The position numbers were made by a program, and so were the translations under genes. DNA of 64,000 nucleotides from Cryptococcus deneoformans JEC21 (taxonomy: Eukaryota; Basidiomycota; Tremellomycetes; Tremellales; Cryptococcaceae). Location: positions 1,443,551 through 1,507,550 of the forward strand of contig NC_006687.1 in assembly GCF_000091045.1 (NCBI RefSeq). Direction: 5' to 3'. Of the stretch, positions 48,273 to 59,415 are shown piece after piece (position 1 is the stretch's first letter; each line of letters opens with the position of its first letter). Under the pieces are notes generated by a model. It worked only from the letters and a program-made list of their open reading frames with translations. It made no database searches and had not been told where the DNA came from.

Positions 48273-48700
48273 TGTAGCGGCGCCACTGTCCTCGTAGAGG
48301 TCAGAAAGCACCTCATATTACTATACTTTCGTGTCATCGGTCGTTTGTATTCAATTGAACTAAAGCGCTAAGTGTAGATGGTGCGGCTGGCAGACTGAAG
48401 AGTTTGAGAAGGCTAAGCTGCTTGTGCAATACATTTTATCTACTCTGATGGCTACGCCTGTTATATCTTTACGAGTTGATTCATCTGTACCACACTTTCC
48501 TGTATCCTGCGCTCGTATCTCTTCTTTCCCTACGCCTCTTCGCAAGGTCCTCTCTCTCGTCCTCTCTTCCGCTCTCCTTTTTTCCTCCCTCTCTCTCCTC
48601 GACACTCCAAAACTACTTCCCCATCTTCCTCTCTTCGTCCTTTTATCTTCCTCCTACCCTCGTTCGTTACTTTTGGGCAGATTTTCGTATAACGAGCTTC
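48273..48700 (+). repeat. LTR-like repeat type 1, copy 3
   Basis: Starts TGTAGCGGCGCCACTGTCCT and continues CGTAGAGGTCAGAAAGCACC, a TATA-like TGTTATATCTTTACG, and a long pyrimidine tract with TCCTCTCTCTCGTCC, ending near CCCTCGTTCGTTAC. Alignable throughout with copy 2 (37546-37979). The remaining gap 47590-49372 shows no supported gene. Confidence 0.6.
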
Positions 48701-49372
48701 TTTTTGGATCAATCAAGCCATAGTTTATAGTTTCGCCCCCGCGGCATGGTAACCAGCTGACCACCAATCTAGGTGCTCATATGTCCAGCTGTGAGTTTTG
48801 ACTTCTGGAAAGTGACAGAGAGGTTCCTTTGCTATGATGCAGTTGACAATTCGCCAATGAAAAGGCCGGTTTCGGCCAAATCCGCAAGACACAAGGAATG
48901 ACATCTACCCCAATGTCCTGATTTGCAGTTGATAGAACACACTGACCGGTACCTGCTCGAGGCTCAGTCTCGTCATCTGCATATCTATGTTGTTCCGTTG
49001 GATATATCGACCAATGATCTCGTTGGAGGAGCCGCATTATCGGCCAGTCCGCTGATGAGTCGCCAACTTCGCCGTCACTTATTTTCCACGGGATATGAAT
49101 TGCATTGTACGGAAAACAAGCGGAAAATAGAGTGTCGATAAACATGGTCGCAGAGTGCAGGGAGGGATCGGATGATAAACTCCGAAACTAGCGTCGGGGA
49201 AGTCAGGCTTCAGGGAAATCACTGCACGCGCATTAAGAATGGTTACCGACGCATTTGGTTCTGCTGTAAAGTTATGGTCTGATAGCGTCAAATAACTTGT
49301 GTAGTTTATCGCTTTCGGCCACATAAATTTGACCAATTTATATCCTTCATATCGCTCCCTTATCGTGATATC

Positions 49373-50290
49373 ATGCCACTGTCCATTAATGGCTCTCCTT
49401 TGCGCCGAGCTTTGGCGGAAGGCCGACCTGCACTGGGCGTGACAATGGTATTGCCAGGTGCCCTTCACGCTAGGATCCTGGCTAGTCTACCCAATCTCTC
49501 TGTAAGTAAGCCAACCATGTGGCAGACGATTGCTAACCTAATCAGTATATTTTCGTCGACCTCGAACACGGCGCGATGAGTGATACTGAAATGCAAGCCG
49601 CTATCCAGGCGATCGTTCCCTTCGGAGTGTCACCGATCGTTCGCATTCCGGCAGGGGAGCCTTGGATGATTAAAAGAGCACTGGACGCCGGAGCCCACGG
49701 CATTGCTGTCCCTATGGTCTCCACACCGGTATGTCCCAACAATGCTACTGAGCTGATTATTCAGGAAGAAGCCGCGGCGATAGCGTCGGCTGCTCGATTC
49801 CCCCCAAATGGATGTAGGGGATTTGGCTCGACATTCTCAAGGGATGCCTTCGGCTGGACTTCTGATGCTGAATACCTTGAAAAGGCCAACAATGAGATCC
49901 TAGTCGCCGTTATGATCGAGACGAAGCAAGGCTATGAGAATGCCGAAGCGATTATCAATACTCCTGGAATAGGTGTGTGCATATTTCCGCATGGGGCACG
50001 GGGCTGAAGAAGCGACAGATATCATTATGACGGGAGAGACCGATATCTGTCTGTCCATGGGATATCCCCTGACTCCGGACAATCCGGCTCAGGAAGTCAC
50101 CGCGGCCATCTCACACATCTCATCACTGGCACGCAAAGCCAACAAGTGGCAGGGTGGACGCATCAGACCTTCAACGGGTGGCCCAAAGGCGATGGCATCA
50201 AGAGGCATTGGTATGATACAGGTCGGGGTGGACGCTTGGTTGTTAAGGGAGACCCTGAATGCGAAGATCACCCAGGCGATGGAAAGCTAG
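49373..50290 (+). CDS. HpcH/HpaI aldolase (citrate lyase beta-like) family protein
   Basis: About 265 residues, a class II metal-dependent aldolase fold that cleaves 2-oxo-acid aldol compounds in catabolic pathways. The start MPLSINGSPLRRALAEGRPA leads to LGVTMVLPGALHARILASLP. After an intron: IFVDLEHGAMSDTEMQAAIQ (active-site loop), SPIVRIPAGEPWMIKRALDA (catalytic Arg), GAHGIAVPMV, the metal-ligand Glu in VAVMIETKQGYENAEAI, then, after a 44-nt intron, GIDIIMTGETDICLSMGYPL. The C-terminal QVGVDAWLLRETLNAKITQA closes the barrel. The usual GPxDLS motif reads GETDICLS, a small departure. It lies between the HyuB gene and a Dal5-like transporter, so it probably processes an oxo-acid in the same pathway (inference). 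Confidence 0.85.
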
Positions 50291-50607
50291 GAATGTCTTC
50301 GTGACGAAATGTTGCATAGCGGTGTACGCGGTGTTTGACTGCAGCAGGAATCCTATGCAACGCCTGAGGCCATGGAAGAAGCCAGAAACATGACTGGGCA
50401 TTAAATGACTGTACAATAAATTGCATAAGAGGGACGCTCTTGCGAGCTATCATACGCAAATCTTGAAAAGATGACATAAACAGTCGAAGGAGCTATCCTG
50501 TTGCGTACGGATTCGGGACGGACGGATCACCGAGGATGGGTTGGAGACGGGGAAGATAGACTGAGTCCGCTGTATGTAGACATGAACGTAGATCCGTATC
50601 GTTCATA

Positions 50608-50745
50608 ATGCGAGTCCGCTGGACGGGCACGGATAGAAGAGGTATATAATACCGAGTAGACAGACTTTGTTACCAACATGCCATTTATTCTCCCTTAACT
50701 CTCAGCCTTATTTGATTAAGACTTATCCTCTCTTCACACAACTAC
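50608..50745 (+). repeat. dispersed repeat type 2, copy 2
   Basis: Matches 18947-19095: GAGTCCG..GGACGGGCACGG, TATATAATACCGAGTAGACA, GACTTTGTTACCAACATGCC, ATTTATTCTC, then AAGACTTATCCTCTC. The two copies are about 85 percent alike by eye. No coding potential. Confidence 0.6.
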
Positions 50746-51206
50746 CAACTATTTCAAACTCCTTCCGCTAGCTCCAGGGGAACTTAGCAGCAGAACATAA
50801 CCGACGGGCACACGTAGGAAGGTTTGGTGGCGATCCTACGGGTTGCCCAATAATCCTCCACATTCTGCCTCGTACTACACCATGCCATTTTAAGAACCAG
50901 ATCTCCCATTGCTGTCAATAGCGAACTCCTGTTCAGGTGCCTTTTCGTACTTGTAGCTGGTGAACATCATAGGATATAACGAATGCATCCATAATCACTA
51001 ACTTCACGACGTTTTACAACCGTTCACAACCAAGAAAGTCCGTATCAGACAACTCGACAATTCACCATTTTACACTTTCGTTTTTGATCCAATGTTGAAG
51101 GGTTGAAGTCGGGCTTCTACGCCTTGATCAGCTGAGAGCGACAACCCAGAGTTCATCACACACGCACCTGTTTATCCATACAACGCTATCTTACTCCAGT
51201 ATATAC

Positions 51207-52968
51207 TTAATAGGTGTACCTGAAGTCGGTATTCTGCACGGTTGTCAGCCAAGGGCGATATCTGACAATCTATGATATCGCTTACCTGCTTGTCTGTGAG
51301 ATCCGCGAAAGCATGCTGTGCGCTCTCATCGTGCTCGCTGGGCTCGAATGCGAGCTCTTTCTGACGGTTAAGGTGCAGGAGGTAGACACGGAACAAAAGG
51401 GCAAGCACAACCTGCAGAGAAAAGCAGGTGAGCAGAGCGGCGGTGCCGAACTGATATGCCGGTGCATCCTTGCTTCGGTAGAAGAACGGCCCGGCGATAT
51501 TACCACCGCAATAGGACATCCATATGATCGCGCTGGTGACGCTCTTCTTCGTGGTACCGGCGGTGTTCGAGGCCATAAGCGCCAACGACATGACGTAAGG
51601 CGCATTGTAGAAACCGGTAATGTAGTAGGCGAATAGCGATGGAGCTTTGTTGGAGTGAGGAATGGTGTACATGACGACGGTGCCGATCATGGGTGGAATA
51701 ATGGCGAACGCCATCAAGAACAATCGTTTGCCCACGGTGTAGGAGATACACAGACCGATCACGCCGTTGCCAAGCGTGCACACTACGCCCCAAGGAACTG
51801 ACATGAGGGTAGTTTCAAGGGTTGTAAATCCAAAGCCCTTGATGATGGTCGTGGAGAAAGCATTGAGACCGCCGTTGGGAATGTTGCACACGAAAGTGAA
51901 CAGGAAGAACCACCAAGTCTTGGGATCGAGAAGGGCTTCCCACATCTGGGAACGGTCAAAATGACGGTTGATCATGCCGGTGTTATTGCCTTTGACTCGA
52001 GCGACAGCCGTGAGCCGTTCTTCATGCGAAAAGAACCAAGCCGTGACAGGGGAATCGGGAAGCGCGAAGAACAGCATGACGCCCCAGCCGGTAGTGAATG
52101 ACCCGTAAACAATGTAAATGTACTGGTAGAGGCTGTAGCCTGGTGCAGGATGGAAGTGACCTGAAGAGGTCAGCTACATGCGTTTCACTAAAACTTACCC
52201 ATCGCATAGGCGAACAGACCGCCCAAGATCCCCGCACAGGAGTTGAACCAGAAAGCCGAGCGGAAAGATTGTTCCTCCCGAGTCCAATAGATGGAACACA
52301 TCACGAGGAAAGACGGCAGAACGCAGGCTTCGAAGATACCCTGCCCTGTCAGCGAAACTCCAACTAGGAGAATTCTTACCTGGAAGAAGCGGAGAACCAT
52401 GAAACCTCCATAGTTCTTGACAAAGCCCTGCCCAAGCAGGACCAGGCCCCAGCAGATGCAATTGATCTATTGGGCCGTGAGCAATCGGGTACCGCTTTAT
52501 ACAAAGCTCACTCACGGAGACCAGCTTACCGAGGGGGAAGTGCTGGGTCATGTAAGACACGGCTGGCTGCCAGATAAGGAAGGCAAAGTAAAAGACCGAT
52601 GCTGACCAAGAGAACTGAGTACCATGCATGCCCAAGCGAACTTGGAGGCCATACTGCGACGTATTAGCCTCCTAGCTCTAGGCGACAACAGATGTATTTA
52701 CGTTGTTTGCGTAGTTGTTCGAAACCTTGTCGAGGAAAGACAACGTCGCTGTGCAAGAGATGAGGGGCAAGAGGATGAAGTCGATCTTCCTCAAGACTCT
52801 CCTCTTCATCTCGGGTGTGACTTCGAAACCAGCATCGAGCTCAGCGACAAGATCCGCGGCGATGTCTCGAGCGACACGTTGTGTGGCATTGTCGGATGCA
52901 GAGACGACCCGGACCGGAGGGTATGAGTCTACGGGGACCTTTTCGTTATCTTTCTCGGAAAATGACAT
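51207..52968 (-). CDS. MFS transporter, Dal5/allantoate permease (anion:cation symporter) family
   Basis: A plasma-membrane transporter of about 500 residues with twelve helices. The start MSFSEKDNEKVPVDSYPPVR is cytosolic; the family motif before helix 1 is LRKIDFILLPLISCTATLSF followed by LDKVSNNYANN. Next come WSASVFYFAFLIWQ, FPLGKLVSINCICWG, GFMVLRFFQGIFEACVLPSF, WTREEQSFRSAFWFN, FALPDSPVTAWFFSHEERL, DPKTWWFFLFTFVCNIPNGG and MASNTAGTTKKSVTSAIIWM. The C-terminal DLTDKQNTDFRYTY, after the last intron, is the classic Dal5-family tail. Such carriers take up allantoate, ureidosuccinate, dipeptides and other small carboxylates. An in-frame upstream ATG at 53122-53124 would add a repetitive N-terminus; I prefer the downstream start. 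Divergent from the TauD-like gene. Confidence 0.9.
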
Positions 52969-53025
52969 GTTGATTCTTTGTGCCGCTTGGGGATGAACGA
53001 AGCTGGACGTCCCTCCAGACCTATT

Positions 53026-53106
53026 AAATGCTTCATAATTCACCCAGAACACAAATGCTTCATAATCCGCCCAGACAACAAATGCTTCATTATTCGCCCA
53101 AACAAC
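53026..53106. repeat. three 27-bp tandem repeats in a divergent promoter
   Basis: Units start at 53026, 53053 and 53080, each beginning AAATGCTTCAT(A/T)AT(T/C)C and ending CCCA(G/A)A(A/C)AC, 85-90 percent alike. They lie 58 bp upstream of the transporter ATG, in the region shared with the TauD-like gene. They may be multiplied regulator sites. Since 27 is a multiple of three, they would read as 9-residue repeats if an upstream in-frame start were used. Confidence 0.85.
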
Positions 53107-53498
53107 TGTCCAATCGTATCTCATGACTCAATAAACCCTTCAGGGCTCGACTTGGTTCGATTTCCAGGGTTAAGCTCCGTTGGAATTCCGAGGGGAAGAG
53201 AGACGACAGCGTGGGAAGGTCAGATTTGTTCATGTTCCGCGATAAACTTTTGCCGAGGGGTCGTTGATGAACCTTATGTTACGCGACCGGCTGGGCTGTT
53301 CCAATGCATATCGACCGGTTATCTTCCGCATCGGGAATCAAATGACAGACTGAACCCGTTGATTTTCCGGCCCGCAACGCTCTTACCGTATTTAGGCAGC
53401 CCGAAGCCACTCATTTATTGCCGTCTTATCATTCTCACTTTCTATACAACCTTTACTCGTAACATATTCCTATCCACATACACAAATATCACATCACC

Positions 53499-54828
53499 AT
53501 GGCACCTGCTGCGACTACGACACCTGGAGTGAGCTGGGAGGCAAAGGGCTTCAAGGCAGTGGATAAGACCAAGACGATCCGAGTCCAGGAGGATGGTCTC
53601 AAGTATCCCGAGTACTATCCCTATAATGACCCCAACGACAAGTTTCCTGACCCAGAACCATTCGATTATCACGAGAGGGCGCTGGACGCCGACCCCTCCC
53701 TACCTGTATTCTACAACGACCATGTGACCGTTGAAGAGGTGCATCTTCCATATCTTTCCTCCATTGCTTGGCTGATGCTCTTAATAGATCACCCCGTTCA
53801 TCGGTGTGAAAGTCACCGGACTGGACTTGGCTTCGCTTGACAAGGCTGGTCAAGACCAGCTCGCCCTGCTTGCCGCCAGGAAGGGTATCGTTTTCTTTGC
53901 GAGCAACGACAAGGTCAAGCAGACCTATCGCGACACGTCGATGGAGCGCAAACTCGAGATGGCTCGTTACTACGGTCAGCTCCACCAACACTCAGTACAG
54001 CCTCGTCCCCCTACATCGACCGAAATCTCGGTCGTGTACCAGGACAAGGTCAATACTGTTCGTGTACGTCGCCGTTCACCACTCTCGACGTTACTTAAGA
54101 CTGACATCTTGACATCAGAAACATTGGTGGCCCAACCGACTCACCAACGCCATCTGGCACATCGACCAGACCCAAGAGCGACAGCCACCAGGGATCACCT
54201 TCTTCTGCTGCATGCAGCATGATGCACCTTCTGGCGGCGATACTCTTGTCGGGTCTCTGGTCGAGGCGTACAATCGACTTAGCCCAAAGATGAAGGAATT
54301 TGTTTGTGGTCTGAAAGCAGTCCACTCGTCTGCCGTTATGTCCGCTAAGGCAGCTCGTGTCGGAGGAGCTTCCCGACGTAACGAGATCGAGTCTTTGCAC
54401 CCTCTGGTGACCGTACATCCTGTGAGCACTTGATTGTTTTTGGATGAGGGTTTGTATTGAAATGAACAGGCCACTGGCTCCAAATCGCTCTACATCAACC
54501 CGGAAAGGATGACCTACATCGAAGGCTTGCGCAACGAAGAGAGCGACAACATGCTTAAATTCCTTTCTGACCATGTCAAGCTAGGTGCGGATTTCCATGC
54601 TCGTTACAAATGGTCAGAGGGCGACGTCTGCGTCTGGGATCAGGTAAGTCGCATCCCTTCAGGCCCATTGACTACGCTAAACCAGTATTGTAGCGTGTGA
54701 TCATCCATTCCGCCGTTCTCGACAACATGACGCACCGTCGTCACTTTATCCGTATCACCGCTCTGTCCTCAGTGCCTATTCAAGCCACATACGACCCTAA
54801 AGACGAGGAGAACGATGAGGAAGAGTAG
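53499..54828 (+). CDS. TauD/TfdA-family Fe(II)/2-oxoglutarate dioxygenase
   Basis: About 375 residues after removal of short introns. These enzymes hydroxylate small sulfonates, carboxylates or amino acids using Fe(II), O2 and 2-oxoglutarate. The start MAPAATTTPGVSWEAKGFKA is followed by LKYPEYYPYNDPNDKFPDPE and the core ITPFIGVKVTGLDLASLDKA, then GIVFFASNDKV. The iron facial triad begins with the HxD in WHIDQTQERQPPGITFF and ends with the distal His in RVIIHSAVLDNMTHRRHF, with the 2-oxoglutarate-binding Arg in FIRITALS. The C-terminus is acidic (KDEENDEEE). The nearest type is the fungal JLP1/sulfonate dioxygenase group, but neighbours suggest an amino-acid or carboxylate substrate. Divergent from the Dal5-like carrier over 530 bp. 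Confidence 0.9.
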
Positions 54829-54924
54829 TAAGAGACATGTTTGTAGTACCGATGTAACTGTGAGATTGTGAAGTGATCGCTCTTCCTTCTTAATAAGCAT
54901 CTAGCGGAAGAAGCTACCTCTCAG

Positions 54925-55347
54925 GGGGTGAAAGAGAGTACATTCAGACGTTTCTAAATTATTGTTTTGGTGTCTAGGTTCCGGTATGATATCTCTCTAT
55001 CTTGGGATCATCCTGATACCAAAATATGCATTGGGCGTGACTTGTGGAACGAGATATAGACGTTTCCATCATACCCATATATCGGTGGAAGGACAGGGCA
55101 TGGACGAAGTGTGTTGAATGTGTGATGTGAAGGAATTCAATACATGTCCGTGTTATTTAATAATTTGGCTAATTATTCAATATTGTGGACGGAACCTGGT
55201 TAAACACGTGATGTAAAGGAGTTCAACATATATCTCCGTGCTTTTAAATTGAGGTGGGATCATTTGAAATTAAGCTGCTGATGTGAAATTCCTGTTAATT
55301 TCCCGTACACCTTGCTCATCATCGTCATCAGGTGAAGACTGACTTAT
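54925..55347. repeat. dispersed repeat type 3, copy 2, with LINE2-like left end
   Basis: Pairs with 32475-32886. The first 65 bp (from GGGGGTGAAAGAGAGTACAT) also align with the 3' terminus of LINE family 2 (GGGGGTGAAAGAGGATACAT and onward to TATTG.TTT.GTGTCTA). An internal duplication is visible: GATGTGAAGGAATTCAATAC and GATGTAAAGGAGTTCAACAT, about 85 bp apart. It may be the 3' part of an old LINE of a related family. Confidence 0.6.
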
Positions 55348-55944
55348 CACCTTCTAAACAAACGTTTTAAGACCCTTTCATCGGGATCGACGCGTTTCGG
55401 TCAATTCCGCCGGTTGTATAGGCTCGTGGACGTCGCCGACATGACAGTAGTACAGAATAATTCATCCATACAAATTCTGCATCACGAGCATACATAGCGG
55501 CTTATGGCATTTATACTGTAGGTTGAACATGCCCACATGACTAGACTCTTGCATCCTGCAGCATTGGCAGTGTGCCTTGCTCCAAAACTGGAAAGAAGAT
55601 CTACAATAAATCGAGCCTTTCCTCGTGTCAGGGGAACAAACAGATACAGGCACAATGTTTGTAAGTAACCGTCCATAGGTGAAAGTCTAGGTGACATCAT
55701 GCCACTTGGGACGGTGAATCTTTTATATAGGTTTGATACGTTTGCGGGTCTTTTCAGGAGAAATTGCGGAGTTTAATATATCCAAACGTATAAACATAAT
55801 CAAACACGGCAAAGTCTCCCAGTTTACTCTAGTACCCATCGTTCTCAATTATTCATCTTGGTACAACACCACTGAATTACTTGAAATAACCCAACACAAC
55901 TCGTTATAATATCTTCATAATTCTCGTTTGTTCACCAATCTTAT

Positions 55945-56018
55945 TCATTTTACTACGTTTACTACTTTTATTACTTTTACCGGTCTTACTACTCTTACTA
56001 CTCTTACTTGTGTTCCAG
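55945..56018. repeat. TTACTA-rich simple repeat upstream of the oxidoreductase
   Basis: An imperfect run of ACTAC/TTTTATTACTTTTAC and CTTACTACT units within 90 bp of the oxidoreductase start. It is pyrimidine/AT-rich leader-like sequence and may be part of the 5' UTR or core promoter. The rest of 55348-55944 holds no supported gene. Confidence 0.5.
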
Positions 56019-56031
56019 TATATTTGTCGCA

Positions 56032-57470
56032 ATGGGAAAAGTATTCAATGTTGCCGTTGTAGGATGTGGAGAGATCGCACAAGTCACCCACGTTAGTATC
56101 GATGACGAGCTCTTCTGTGTTCTAGCTGACGGCATTCACAGATCCCAAACCTCATTATCGCCTCGCACATGTTCAAGGTCACCGCCTTGGTTGATATCTC
56201 TCGTCAAACCTTGGATTATTGTAGTGCGAAATTTGGGATTACCGAGACCTTCTCCTCAGTGTAAGTTCAACCTGTTCAATTAGATCTGCTCGCGGGAGTG
56301 ACGCCGACCTCATGCGTAATTGTTATTTAGACCCGATATGTTGGCGTCATCTGTGCCAGTCAACGTAGTGTTCATCTGCACCGCCGATCAGTACCACGCA
56401 GAGCAGGCTATCCTGTGCGCTGATGCCGGAAAGCACGTTATGCTGGAAAAACCAATGGTACAAACGCTTAAAGAAGCTGATGCGGTAGAAGAGGCTAGAG
56501 TCCGCAACAATGTGGTTATCTTTGTTGGCTACATGCGTCGGTATGCTACGGCATTCACACGATTCAAGGAAGCCATCGCTGGCAAAGACATCAAGTATGT
56601 CCGGGTCCGGGATATCATCGGCGATGTGAGTGTACTGTTGTTTTTCGGTTTATAATATGATCGCTTGTTGGCTCTCCTTCACGGATACCGCTGATTGCAT
56701 CCGCATTTATGTAGAACCGATTCTTCACTCCTCAGACCGGCATGTACCAAAAGATGTTCACCGACTACCCCCCTGAAGCTGTAGCCGATTTAAAGAAGCG
56801 AACAAAGGATAATCTAGAAGAGAACTTTGGTTCCAAGGCCACGGACCACCCCTCCAATATCGGTTCATGGCAAATACTTACAGCTTTCAGTTCCCACGCT
56901 CTTTCTGCTATGCGGGAAGCAATTGGGTTGCCCGAGAAGGTACTTGTCGCCTCTAGGCATGGTGACCTCCTCCGACCGAACTGGTGGCAAGTTTTGTTTG
57001 ACTACGGCAAGTTTAACGCGTTGTACGAAGTGAGTTGAAACCCATCTCAAATGAGATCCAATGACAGTCAAGCTAAGCCGAGACTACAGATGGCGGTAGA
57101 TGATGTCGGATTTTTTGACGCCCATATTGAAGTTTACACTGGAGACTCTAGGATCAAAATCACATATGACAGGTGAATACATGCTGCGTTTCGCAGATTC
57201 AGTAGATTGGCTGACCTTTTAACATTTGCGTATAGTCCCTATATTCGTGCTTTGCCAATCAAAATGACAATTCACAAATCACTTCCAAACGGTGACTTCT
57301 CTGAGGAGAACGTTCGATCTACCTATGTCGACTTCTATAATCTCGCACTTCTAGAGTTTTACGCTGCCATCACCGAAGGCAAAGCATTTCCAACCACCGT
57401 TCAGGACGGAAAGCAGGATGTCATCCTCACCAAGATGATCATGAATGCTTTGGTCGACACAGCCCAATAA
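56032..57470 (+). CDS. Gfo/Idh/MocA-family NAD(P)-dependent oxidoreductase
   Basis: About 385 residues in six or so exons. The start MGKVFNVAVVGCGEIAQVTH contains the Rossmann GCGEIA motif. Next come VTALVDISRQTLDYCSAKFG, VNVVFICTADQYHAEQAILC, the catalytic motif KHVMLEKPMVQTLKEADAVE, NVVIFVGYMRRYATAFTRFK, and the C-terminal beta-sheet domain (FNALYEMAVDDVGFFDAHIE, DSRIKITYDSPYI, YVDFYNLALLEFYAAITEGK). It ends ALVDTAQ-stop. The family oxidises sugars, inositols or amino-acid derivatives; substrate cannot be read from sequence. It is the last conserved gene before the subtelomeric repeats and may be the distal member of the catabolic neighbourhood. Confidence 0.88.
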
Positions 57471-57670
57471 AATCGTTCCGACACTGATAGATGATCCATC
57501 CTCGCTTACAAAGCAGTTATACGCTGGGTTTATATGATGAATCTCTTGTGGGGTTATATGCATGATATTTACTTCTCGCTCGAACGAAAAACCGTTTTCT
57601 TCGTTCAATTACAGCACCAGTTTTCAATTTTCGGCAACATGCAGAATTTGTGGTACTTCGGTTTGGACGG

Positions 57671-57780
57671 CACGCACTCATCCACAGTGCGGGCCTGTTT
57701 GTATGGGGAGGCGGCACTCTCCGCATCCGCGCCTCAGCCAACGGCTCGCAACCACCTCCCGCACTGTGGACCAGTGCGCG
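57671..57780. mobile_element. short inverted-repeat (MITE-like) element
   Basis: The 23-bp arms at 57671-57693 (core CCACAGTGCGGG, perfect) and 57758-57780 (core CCCGCACTGTGG) match with about three differences overall. They enclose a 64-bp GC-rich middle in otherwise AT-rich subtelomeric DNA. No ORF. It could be a miniature transposon or a cruciform-forming repeat. Confidence 0.45.
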
Positions 57781-58233
57781 TTCACTATGGGGGAATCAGT
57801 TTCGCGCCCTGTTTTCAACGTGCAAGCGGCATGATCTCGTGCGATATCACTTGTACGGTTTCGGATGCATACAACTATTTTTAGCTTGGGTTCTCCTGTA
57901 CACAGCGGTACTAAGCATAGGCAGATAAACATTGTAACATGGTGATGGGGCAACGCCTTGAAAACAAATGGTTATTTTCACGCGTTTCAACTTGGCCAAC
58001 CGACTCGGCGCATCTCAACTTGTAACCTGGCGGCTAATGCGTTTGATTTTGGAATACGATCTGCACGCTCCCATTCTATGTTACGTCGTGACCCAGTGGC
58101 TAATGAGATTTCTCCTCTTTCCAATAGCCAAGGAGATTGACCTCTACTCCACCTTATGACGGACGGTCACGTCACGTGTTGCAATTGCATTCTCATCCGT
58201 CCATCTGTTTCAATTGCATTCTCAATCGTCAAT

Positions 58234-58275
58234 CATCCATCCATTCATCCATCCATCCATCCATCCATCCATCCA
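58234..58275. repeat. (CCAT)n microsatellite
   Basis: About ten tandem CCAT units (ATCCATCCATTCATCCATCC and onward), with one TTCAT interruption. Located in the gene-free subtelomeric stretch 57471-59415. Confidence 0.9.
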
Positions 58276-58650
58276 GCCATTCAGACATTCCCTTTTTTAT
58301 CGCCATCAAACCAAGCGAGCAAGGATGCGCATGTGACACCAACAAGTCACCCGTCCGCTGAATCTGAAAAACAACACCGACCGCATTCGGCTCCACCTCG
58401 ACTCGACCTCGATTTGATCAACAAAGCATTTCAAGGGAAGCATAGGATGAGATCCTGGGTTGTGTACAGCGCCCACTGGGGAGGCAACTGGTGTGGATGG
58501 CGGCATTTATTGGTGAGTTGTACAACAAGCACTCACAGTAGCGTTGGTACTTGTCCCTCTTACTCCTATCACCTGTCAGACAAAAGCCAGGCAAAGCTAG
58601 CAGAGATGTGTCACGCAGAGACGACTGGAGACGTATGTGTGACCCCTGCT

Positions 58651-58681
58651 GGCTGCGTCTGGCTGCGTCTGGCTGCGTCTG
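58651..58681. repeat. tandem GGCTGCGTCT x3
   Basis: Three perfect consecutive 10-bp units. No gene is supported around it. Confidence 0.85.
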
Positions 58682-59415
58682 ACTTGACGACTACTCTTGA
58701 CGCAAGCAAGCAACATTTGGATGCGTGTGGATGAGACGGCAAGGAGGAGGTATAGTACACGGCGGAGGGCAGGGCGGTGGATGCTGGAGATATAGTACGC
58801 TGTACAGGCTGTGAGTTGCTGATTCGTTTGTCGCCGTTGCTCTGAGTGTCACTCTCGCTGACTGTTGTCGATAGTCAAACAGCCGGAAGGGAAAGGATAA
58901 CAGAGTGCGGAAGGACGCCAAAAGAGCAGACGGTGTCGAAAGCAGGATGGTGAGAGGGGTGGGCAAGATGGAAAGGAAAGGCTGGCGATGGAGAATATAG
59001 GGTGTGGATAGAGAGGAGTTTGCAGTAACGTCCATGTTTATCCTCGTGACAAAAGACAATGCTGACGGATCATAGTCTGTATGGTGAGCATGGCTGTTTA
59101 TCTCTTGACGGTTGTCATAGCGCTAACTACTGTACAGGATGGCTCATTTTCAATGTTCACCCTCGACTGCATCCGACTCGACTGCATCCCACGCCGCATG
59201 CCCCATTCGAATTCGCTTTCCTCACTAGCGACTCTACACTCGACACTCGGCTATCCCTCAACGCCCGACGCATTTGCTCGGCTACTCCTCAGCATCGCTA
59301 CTCCTCAACATCCGACTCATCACACCCAACTCGTTCACTCTCACTCGGCTACCCCTCCACGCTGGCTCAACTACGCGACAGATGAAAGGGAGGATATGCA
59401 GGACAGGTGGCAGAG

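Noticed and set aside
53150..53170. GGTTCGATT as a tRNA B-box
   Set aside because: No matching acceptor or anticodon arms upstream.
58156..58734. 192-codon plus-strand frame in the subtelomere
   Set aside because: Built largely from the CCAT microsatellite (HPSIHPSIHPS) and the GGCTGCGTCT repeat.
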